Positions 55,266 through 64,000 of a stretch of DNA of 64,000 nt are shown in pieces (position 1 is the first letter of the stretch; each line of letters starts with the position of its first letter). The position numbers and the translations under genes were made by a program. Source of the DNA: Topomyia yanbarensis (lineage: Eukaryota > Arthropoda > Insecta > Diptera > Culicidae); contig NC_080672.1 of NCBI RefSeq assembly GCF_030247195.1, positions 28,279,906 through 28,343,905 of the forward strand. Reading direction: 5' to 3'. A model generated the notes under the pieces. It made no database searches. It was not told where the DNA came from and saw nothing but the letters and a program-made list of their open reading frames with translations.

Positions 55266-56039
55266 GCACTAGGTCCATGTATTCTTAAATCGGTTGAGAA
55301 GTCTCAAAATGGACCAAGTTCTGTCTTGAAATGTAACAAAACAGCTTTGCTTTTGCTCTAGCAAACTTCGCCGAACACAAATTTTTTAAGAACGAGCATT
55401 TCAACATGCCATTACCATTTTCCTTCATTAATAATTCATCTATCAATACGAATCCATCAATCTAGTCTTACTGTTATGATTGATCTGATAATTATACTCC
55501 TTTATCAAAGATTATTTGCGCTTTGCTATCCAGTATGTAAATATGTGCAATAAATGATTTTCATGCAGCTTAGGAAATTTTTCCTTCTTTTGAGCATGAG
55601 CTGTTCTTTCTAGGTTTCATATTTGATTGCAATCAATTACGTCGAACACTGCATTATGGTTCGAGAAATTCCTAAGACGTTTCATACGCATATTCGGAAC
55701 ATTCTGAATGGAATTATGCCATTTGTGACCACACTCGCAATATGTTTATTATTTATATTACTGCCCATTGGAAGGGAAAGCATTAAAAATTATCCTTATT
55801 AGCCTGCACATCACTTTTTGAATTCCGTACATGGTCTAAAAAGATAGTGCACTTTCAGTATCGCCTGACACGGCTGATGCTTTTATGGTTGTCATTGCTG
55901 CTATCTTGGAGATTATTAATTTACTTTTGTTGTTTCTTCGGTTTGTATATTACCGTCGGGAAATTATCTTCGTCGTTTGCTGTTGACGGTGCTATTTGTT
56001 GTTACAATTTGATACAAGATGATTTGGCTTTTACTGGTG
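55266..56039. other. Non-coding interval, nothing recognised
   Basis: AT-rich. A plus frame at 55847-56065 is hydrophobic by composition, without a recognised domain. Confidence 0.35.
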
Positions 56040-57880
56040 TTTTTTTATTCATTTCGTTTATTTGATAGGCACAAATGCGTTAGCTTGGCGGTGCCAAATT
56101 ATTTTGTTTTTACATTTTGAATATTTTAAAACTAGGAGGTTACAATGTTGAAATATTTTTTTTTATGAAAGAGAAAAATTTTACAGCTATCTTAAGACTA
56201 GAAATAAGATTCTATATACAAGAGAGGAGGCAAAAAAAAAATTTTTATGAGAAATTTTAAAACAAGGAATTCAATAGTAATAGTTTTAGGAAATATTTAC
56301 AGTTATCTTAAAACTAACAATATAGTTTGGTACACAAAAGGGGGAACAAATATTTATGAAAAATTTCACCGGTGTTTTAAAACTAGGGATACAATTCTAT
56401 TTACAAGATGGGGGACAATAGTTTTAACAAAGAGGTAAAATTACAAATATCTTAAAACTAGGAATACGGAATACAAATTTGATTTTTTATCGGAGACTTA
56501 TGCTTGGTCAAGATATTCAGAGGGGGGATTATTTCCAAAATCGGTGTAGAAGCAGTTGTATCAAGGACAGGGGAGAGAATGCGTAGATGGTGACCGGGAG
56601 AGAAGAGCAAAACTTGCAACTTTCGGACAAACGGGAGATCAGCGAAACAAATTAGCGTCTCAGTCTAGTAGGTCGGATTGGCGGATGGTATTCTTTGGAC
56701 CCGCGGGGAATCCTTCAAAAGTCATCGGACCTCGAGTCGCTCTCGCTTCAGTTTCCATAGTGGTAAGGGCGACGGCGGTTACATAGTGGCAGTCTGGAGC
56801 TGATCGGTTCCACACGGCAGGAAGAAACTTCTAAAAACGAGAAATAAAAAGAGAGGGGCTAAATTGGGATATTTATCGTTTTTATGAAAGTATAAATAAG
56901 GGACATATAGGGGAAATCACGATTTGCCAGCATATCTCGGACTGGGACATTGGGTGGTCTACCTCGGGCCCGAAGGGAATCCTTTAACTGAGACCTGGCG
57001 TCCAAATACCCGGCGCATACCCAGACAACGTGCTCGATGTCGTGATAGCCCTCGTCACAAGCGCACAGACTACTCTCCGCAAGCCCAATACGCCGCAAAT
57101 GCGCATCTAAGGTGTAGTGGTTGGACATAAGTCGGGACATTACACGAATAAAATCCCGACCCACATCCATCCCCCTGAACCAAGGCTTCGTTGATACCTT
57201 TGGGATAATGGAATGTAGCCATCGTCCAAGTTCAGTATTGCTCCACGACGTTTGCCAGCTGTTGAGTGTTCTCTGACGACAAATACTAAAAAATTCGTTG
57301 AAGCAGATTGATCTTTCGTATATGTCACCATTTAATGCGCCCACCTTTGCTAATGAGTCGGCCTTTTCATTGCCCGGGATAGAGCAATGAGAGGGGATCC
57401 AAACAAAGGTAATCTGGTAAGATTTTTCAGATAACGTACACAAGGACTCCCGTATCTTCCCCAGGAAATAAGGGAATTGCTTTTTGGGCTTCATCGAACG
57501 ATGAGCCTCGATAGAGCTGAGGCTGTCCGAAATGATGAATTAGTGATCTGTGGGCAGAGTGTCGATGATCCCAAGGGTGTACTGAATTGCAGCTAACTCT
57601 GCGACGTAAACTGAAGCGGGATCATTGAGCTTGAATGAAGCGGTGATAGTATTGTTGAAGATACCGAAGCCAGTGGATCCATCGAGATTTGATCCGTCAG
57701 TGTAGAACATTTTGTCATAGTCGACTTCTCGGAATTTATTATAAAATATATTGGGGATCACTTGATTTTACTGGTGTTGTGACCGATAGTAATTCGCGGT
57801 TTTAAAATCTTCAACTCGCGACAGATCTTCGGTACGGTTGCTAATTCTAGCAGACAATGTCGACGGAATGAAAAATTAGT
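56040..57880 (-). mobile_element. 5'-truncated I-like LINE with 3' UTR
   Basis: The minus strand carries RNase H and the C-terminal domain of ORF2 (57770-56859), then a long 3' UTR down to about 56040. The UTR contains 5-6 degenerate copies of a 'cttaaaactagg' block, about 45-80 bp apart, at 56120-56470. Upstream of about 57880 the similarity ends, so the endonuclease and RT were lost, as is usual when reverse transcription stops early. The same terminal sequence abuts the BEL element at 5768-5990. Confidence 0.8.
56859..57770 (-). pseudogene. LINE ORF2 RNase H and C-terminal region
   Basis: Two blocks in one frame. 57761-57540 has MFYTDGSNLDGSTGFGIFN (first RNase H aspartate). 57494-56859 has the third-aspartate region GNEKADSLAKVGA and a C-terminal Cys/His motif (CACDEGYHDIEH...C). 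The intervening codons read FIISDSLSSIEA, with the second aspartate, so only one nonsense codon (TAA, just above 57540) interrupts the frame. A frameshift lies just upstream near 57763. RNase H would remove RNA from the RNA-DNA hybrid during LINE copying. The copy is young enough that most of the frame survives. Confidence 0.85.
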
Positions 57881-58479
57881 ACTTGTTACTTGAACTTTAT
57901 TTCCAGCTATGTGCGCTCTTCAACGGTTAAATTCAACTGACAGGTCCTTGTGTGTCTTTCGTATCGCAGCAGCTGATCATCTGGGTGACAAAACGAATAG
58001 ACGACGAATGTGATATACGGCTAGCGTGCGCGATTGGGGTTACAGAGTAAACTCTACACTCTCATCGGATTTTTTGGGTCACTTTATTAAATATGTACTG
58101 TAATCCTAAACAACTGATTATTTAACAGATGTTGAAGGTTAGAACAGTGTAAATTAATTGAAGCTGATGTGCGTATTGTACTGCAGTACTGAGGTGCGGC
58201 AGACTGATTATCATAAGTACATAGCGTGGTCTGAGCACAGTTGTAGGGAGATCACAGGGTCACTAAAGAAGGAATAGAATACTTTTGCCGCACTCTCAGC
58301 ACTCGACTGCAGCTTCTGATACCTGGAAAGCAGTTTTTTTCCGTTTACCATCTTTAACTCCTTCGAATTGCATTATAAATTGGCAAATATCTGGTTTATG
58401 CGGAGACAGATCATGCAGTCGGACTTCGATGGTGTCTGTAACCGGCCAGGGTAGCAATTTTGAACTAGGTTTGAAAAAT
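57881..58479. other. Non-coding interval
   Basis: No repeat or domain is recognised. The minus frame at 58296-58523 borders the RT fragment upstream of it and might be its continuation, but no motif supports this. Confidence 0.3.
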
Positions 58480-58720
58480 ACCCATGTGTAGCTCACTCCG
58501 CAGAGTGTATTGTTTTGAAACATTATGCTCCCCGTTGTTCCTAATGTTTATAACCAGGTCGATTGCCACATCCTCCTCTTTCAGAAGGCACAAACACCTC
58601 TTCCACACCAATAATGATGTTGTCGTCCGCGAGGCCAGGAAGCATGTGAGATCTCGTTCCAAACTTCTATTCGCCTCTTCGAACGCCATATTGAACAATA
58701 AATTAGAAACCATTCATAAA
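58480..58720 (-). pseudogene. LINE reverse transcriptase fragment
   Basis: On the minus strand one frame reads NLLFNMAFEE, and a second frame reads GLADDNIIIGVEEVFVPSER. These are like the NLLFNIALE and FADD..IIG blocks of LINE RTs, broken by a frameshift. It resembles the RT at 63310-64000 in motif layout and may be the same clade. Confidence 0.55.
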
Positions 58721-61334
58721 TATCCCAAAATTAAAAGGGAGTACATCTCCCTTGCCTCAATACCTTCATAAACGAGTCGAAAATTTCCCCGGCTACCCTC
58801 AAGCTTGATATTGATCTATTCAGCCATGCTAACCATTAATTCAATTAAATCAAATGTTGGTACTTTCAGTGTCAATGACAAGGCAATGTATATATGCATA
58901 AAGCTTCAAAGCATTCCGACAAAATCGACACCATCGAATAGTCCCTAACGTTAGCGTATCTAGCAACCCGCGTGTTACCCAATCCTCCCGCACTATCATC
59001 GAACCGGCTCTTCGAAAGCACATTCCCAGACGACCTACTTGGATCGGAATATGAGATGCAACATGGCCCACACTAGCCACCCAGCCAACAGCGCCAGCGG
59101 ACTGCCTGCTCCGGTGAGGAGCCTACTTTACATGTGCACATATTCCTCCATATTCTCGCACACGTTCTCACGAGCGCGAGCAAACGAAGGAACCGGTGAA
59201 GGAGCTCCGCTATGGATGGCATGTAAAGGCTCGACAGAAGTTCTTCTTTCGTACCGGCTCGTTTCTCCTCATGCTCACAGCTAGCCCGGCGTGGCAGTTA
59301 CGAAGGTGGCAGCCTACACATTGATCATTTTACCTGCTCTAAGTGGGTACACATTTCTAACGGTTTCTGCATATTTTCGTTCTCCGTTTTCTGCTGGCGC
59401 TGCGCGGCTGCTATTTTTGCGACTGCCGTGGTTTGCAAATTTCTCCTGCAAATCTCACACGATATGCGATTAGCACACGCGAAGGGCTGTGTACCACCAC
59501 CACCGACGGACGACGCTGGTCGCACACCAGCTTCGAAAAGGCCCAGTGACTACTATCGCTCCACCCCACGTGCCACATGGACCTAATCCAGTGACGAATA
59601 GAAGTGGCGCCGCATATTGGCGTCATAGAGCGATTGGATTGATTTCATGTGCACACAATATTAAATACTGCACAGCTAAACGAGCGTGCAGTTGCGGAAA
59701 CGAGTGACGCATACTTTGTTTTTGTACGTCCAACGAATTCCGGGAAGATTAGCAGTTTTTTTCTGCACAATAACAAATATTGCTTGTTCCCTTCAGTCGT
59801 TTTGATAATTCTTATTTTCGACCAAGCGTCTCCATGGTGTCCGTTACTGCGGGGCCGCTTAATCCGGACTGAATTATGCCCTTTTTCCTTTCTTAGTTTA
59901 ATAACATTATTAACAGTGACGTGACGAAATGGAATCCGAACCATTAGGACCTGTACAACTCCAGCCTGCGGTTTTGACACTTTGTTAGTTAAATTTGATA
60001 CAAATTTAACCGCGTCGACTACTGCACTGTCTGCGATCGATATACAGCGAAAGATAGTTTTCTAATATTACACGCACTGGCAGCTCCAAGCAGTGGCACG
60101 GTTTTAATCAAGTTCCCCAAATCAAGAAATTTTCCTTCGATTCCACTGTCCTCCCTAAACAACTTAATAGATGCTCTTTTAAGTATCAGGAGGTGCGATG
60201 CAACACCCAACTGTATATTATACTTACCATTTAAGGCTTAGTTCTAGCAAATAGGTTCAGTCATCGCCGAATCTTTAATATGACGGATATGACTTTAATT
60301 CTGGAATTTGCCCGAATCCCAGAATTCCGTAATTGTCGATAATGGACAATATATTCAGAGAATATTTAATTGGCCTTCGGTGATCTAGACCTGCGAATCG
60401 AAGTAATTTGATGTTCGTTCTAAATGGAAATTTGCTTTATGATCGCACTCTTCAGTCCGTAACTCCGGAACCGGAGGTTGGATCAACTAAAAATTCAATA
60501 GCAGCTTATCGGAGCGTTAGACTATTTATTTGAAACTATGTTTGTATGAATCGGTTCAGCCATCTCTAAGAAACTTTTGTGAGTTTAAATGACACACAGA
60601 AATCTCAAAATGTGATCTAGACGAACCGCATCGAATCGTGTAGGACACTCAGCCCTTCGAACGTCGGTCAAAAAGGTCAATTTTTGGGGTGATAGCATAA
60701 CCTTTCTTTATACAGTAACGCAAAAAAGACGGATACACCAAAGTCTTTCAGAAACACAAGAAACATGAAAAAACAACCACCTGTGAAAACCAAAGCTGCT
60801 CTCGCGGCAACGACATGGACGTACACGAGAACGAGGAGATGGTTTCGGTTTTCTTTAAGTTGTATCAATCTGAAAAGTACACTATTTCCAAAAACGGCGA
60901 AAGGCCATTGAGGTTGAAAGCTTTTTAAATAATTAACAAAATAACAAATCAGAAGGCGATACCTGCTTATGCGATTAAGATGCCTTATATTACTTTATAT
61001 TTAGATGTCATATTGACGGTGACAGAACAAAGAACGCAAGTTGACATGCATCAATAGTACTATAAGCATTTCACGAGGATATGCCATGCAATTTTTTAAA
61101 GCTCTACGAACATGCAGTTAAATAGCTTTCAAACATAGATCTTTCCATTACGGAAGTACGATTCTTGAAACAGAACTACGGGAGCTTTTCCCTTCTGCGT
61201 AAGGCGAGGTGGATTCATATTACTGTACGTTTATGCTGAAGACTCACGATGCTTTGAAACTCCCTGCGCCACTGGCATATGTTTGTCCTGTTTTCAGTCG
61301 CAACTTGCGACATCGGAGCAGTTCGAACAACATC
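58721..61334. other. Mostly unique non-coding DNA
   Basis: 59000-59700 is GC-richer with overlapping chance frames. A 10-bp inverted repeat with a 3-nt loop (gttaaatttg ata caaatttaac) lies at 59988-60010. No domain was recognised. Confidence 0.35.
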
Positions 61335-62510
61335 GTGAATAAAGTGCCATGAACTCTGGAACAATCACGTTTTACGTTACGAAAACAGGATCACGCATAA
61401 CAATTTTTAATTTTAAAGTTATGTTCAATTTTCCTTCCGTAACGCCTACATAACGCTTTTATTAGTGTTGATATTCATTTTTATTTTATGAATTTCAGTC
61501 GCGGTTCTGCCGTGCCATTGCCACATCGATTTTCTGTACGTGAACTAGTGCACAACTTTATGTACATTTTTCATAAAACCAAAGGATAACTCGTAATTTT
61601 TTTCATAGAAATAGGTACATTATTCAGAGTCTGAATAAACGATGTTTACTGATTCATGATTTATTACATCTTGAACAGGATCTGCTTTTCGTGGCTGTGA
61701 ATTAGTTCCCAAAATCAAAACATTTTCTCGTTAATTATTTCATGAAACTCGGAATATAATTTATGAATTCTTTCAATCATCGTGTACTAGCTCATGATTA
61801 CTAATATATTAGTTGATTCAATATACGTGCTCGTGAAATAGTTCACAACATTATAATATACTATTCATGTATACGTGAACATATTGAAGATTACTATCGA
61901 ATTAGTCGCGACTCACCATTCAGACTCGTGAAATAGTTCACAAAATCATGAAATATTATTCAAATTTTCGTGAGCTGGTTCACGATTCCTAGTACGTGAT
62001 TCACGATCAAACTAAAGGCTTGTGCTATTTAGAAGATAACCCTAATCATTTCATGCAAATCTGCACATGGGCGTGAAATTTTCACATGAACAATTTCACA
62101 AAATTTGGATCTTTTATGAAATATTATATAGTTATATTCAGCTGCTAGCGACTAGTAATAGGTGCGAGCAGCAGACATAAGAAAACTACTAAGAGTTCGA
62201 ACGTCGTTATTCATTTGATAAGATTCAATGTGATGAAAATGGAAACTGCGTCATGCATTGAAAATACATTACAAAGCCACAAATCGTGTTCGTGATATAG
62301 TTTACAAAACAAGATACCACGAATCAGTCCCACATTTATGATCCATTTCTTAGTATCACGTTACTCCGACCAACACGAAAAAATTACGAATATCGTGATA
62401 AAACTGCTAATATAATGAATATGTCAAGTTCGAAAGTGAGTTCAAGAAAAAATATCACTATAACGTGCGTTTACATTACGAAAATCTGACCTGATCCTAT
62501 AATCATGAAC
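61335..62510 (+). repeat. AT-rich 'catgatt' repeat family, longest copy
   Basis: Begins ggaacaatcacgttttacgt and proceeds through about ten degenerate 90-bp units with 'cgtgaactagttca', 'gaaatagttcacaaaatcatg' and 'catgattactag'. It ends near 'acgtgcgtttacattacgaaaa', which is partly inverted relative to its start. The start fragment alone also occurs at 49025. No coding capacity. Confidence 0.6.
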
Positions 62511-62639
62511 ATAAATCACACTACTTTTTTTAGGGTTGTCCTACTGGAGCTGTAGGTTCTCAGAAGGGCTCCCCGTCAGAATCACTCACTACAATTGCAG
62601 ACGAGACGGGAAATGTACGTGTCAGATATGTGCGGGTGT

Positions 62640-63300
62640 AAGGACTTCGCGATCGTGTGTATCATTGCAAACGGCTCGAGCGTTTGTACGTTAACGTGTT
62701 TGATCGCGTGTGCGTTTGTATGTCGTGTGTGTTAACGTGTATGAATCTTCGCGTGTATAAATTCTATTTTATGACCGTGTGTCCTTTCGCATATTCGCAT
62801 GTGTTCTTGGATGATTGCACGCGGACCGTGAATCTGATACTTAATTTTCAGTGTGCGATTCAGATACTAGAAGAAAGTGAGTACTTCCCTATCACTAGAG
62901 TTCCCGGTAATGCCGCCATGGAACGTGTTGTCTAGTGAATAAGAGCGTTATTTTTTTATTTGTCCAACTGAAAGCATGGCCTAGGCTGCTAGGACGGAGA
63001 GTAAAGATTTCCGGAAGTGACCGATTCATGAGCGCGCGAACACGGACGTTGGTGACCGCGTTTGTAACTACGTTAGAACTAAAACGTTTACTATTTTACC
63101 GGAGTGTTTGCGCGATCTCGGGCGTAGGTGGGCGCGGATGATCGCGAAGGGCTTAAGCGTTCGTATGTTAACGTATTTGTCGCGTGTGCTCGCGTGTATG
63201 TGACTTCGCGTGTATAAATTCGATTCACTGTGTGGCCATTCACATATTCGCGTGCGTTCCTTGAAGGTCACGCGGATCGTCATTCTAATATTTTGGCGAT
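62640..63300 (+). repeat. Direct duplication with TATA-like cgcgtgtataaattc
   Basis: 62660-62840 and 63140-63285 are diverged direct repeats about 480 bp apart, both containing cttcgcgtgtataaattc, 'catattcgc' and 'cacgcgga.cgt'. The CG-rich gtgt style differs from the flanks. It could be a pair of LTR-like or promoter-like units of an unidentified element. Confidence 0.5.
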
Positions 63301-63309
63301 ATTTTATCG

Positions 63310-64000
63310 TAATTTCTTTTAAAGTCCGTAGTAAGCACGACTTTCATTGATGATGCCTTCGGATTTCTCGACTGTTATCATTATCAGCCGTTAGCAGAGA
63401 TTAGCGGTATATGAATTCGTCCACTACCGTAACACTGCTTCCTAGGCGGGATCTTTCCCGTTCGGTCCCTCCTATCAGCATGTACTTTGTTTTGGACACG
63501 TTCACTACCAGTTGGGTGTAAAGCTCAGCCACCGTTTCAAATGTTCTGCCAATAAGGTCCATGTCATCCGCAAAGCATACAAATTGGCTGGATCGTGTAA
63601 AAATCGTGCCTCGATTGTTAAACCCGGTTCTCCGCATAACACCTTCTAGTGCAATGTTAAACAACAGGCACGTAAGACCATCACCTTCTCTTAGTCCACG
63701 GCAGAATCCGAATGAGCTTGAGAGTTCACCCGATATCCTCACACAGTTTTGCACCCTCTCCATCGTCGCTTTAATTAGTCTTGTGAGCGTAGAAGCCGTG
63801 TTCGTTCATAATTTTCCATGGCTCTGTGCGGTTGATGATACCGTATGCAACCTTGAAATCGACAAACAGGTGGTGCGTTGGGACCTAGTATTGACAGCAT
63901 TTCTTGAGGATTTGCCGCACGCTGAAGAGCTGGTCTGTTGTCGAGCACCCGTTGACAAAACCGGCCTTCCTACGAACTCATTTGTAACAGTTGATATGCG
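63310..64000 (-). pseudogene. LINE reverse transcriptase remnant, runs off the window
   Basis: The minus frame 63763-63401 has FCRGLREGDGLTCLLFNIAL, SQFVCFADDMDLIGRTFE (catalytic FADD intact) and VVNVSKTKYMLIGG. Upstream, stitched frames give GFVNGCSTTDQLF and THHLFVDFKVAYGI, the preceding RT blocks. A stop in the 'FIYR' position, a deletion after ETVAELYTQL, and a frameshift near 63780 show decay. The 5' part lies beyond the window. LINE RT is certain; the clade is not assigned. Confidence 0.8.

Noticed and set aside
1..64000. CRISPR array, bacterial operons or riboswitches
   Set aside because: The sequence is insect-like nuclear DNA; the only regular short repeats are a satellite without unique spacers.

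Overview
This window looks like non-coding DNA from a large insect genome, most likely a culicine mosquito (Aedes-like). This is inferred from the AT-rich composition, the density of transposon relics, a BEL/Pao element, I-like and R1-like LINEs, tRNA-derived SINEs and many short inverted-repeat elements. I found no intact host protein-coding exon and no working tRNA or rRNA gene. The only long intact reading frame is the polyprotein of a BEL/Pao retrotransposon (6428-11827) between near-identical 299-bp LTRs.

Layout. 1-4 kb: non-repetitive DNA with a strong recursive-splice-like site at 3330-3373. 4-6 kb: small palindromic and inverted-repeat elements and a LINE 3' UTR fragment. 6-12 kb: the BEL/Pao element. 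12.8-15.7 kb: a decayed minus-strand I-like LINE (ORF1, endonuclease, linker, RNase H). 17-28.6 kb: a SINE, an AT-rich 'catgatt' repeat family, a 33-bp tandem element, and a nest of a foldback element, a piggyBac-like MITE and a ~490-bp MITE. 28.7-31.9 kb: another LINE ORF1 relic, the inverted second copy of the 490-bp MITE, and a GC-rich island. 34.4-36.6 kb: four MITEs, one a hAT type with a perfect 8-bp target duplication. 36.9-38.1 kb: an R1-like LINE relic carrying long (CT)n tracts. 42.7-46.7 kb: a ~4 kb satellite of 16-18 bp hairpin-forming units, a 51-bp palindrome and a degenerate tail. 47.1 kb: a second strong recursive-splice-like site. 53-58.7 kb: LINE relics of the I-like family, a cluster of SINEs and an RT fragment. 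61-64 kb: another 'catgatt' copy, a TATA-containing duplicated segment and a minus-strand LINE RT relic.

Most notable reading: two plus-strand sites 43.8 kb apart (3367/3368 and 47127/47128) each have TACTAAY, a pyrimidine tract and CAG|GTAAG with no exon between acceptor and donor. This is the signature of insect recursive-splicing ratchet points. It suggests, but does not prove, that the window lies inside one very long intron of a plus-strand gene whose exons are outside or not recognisable here. The transposon load fits that view.
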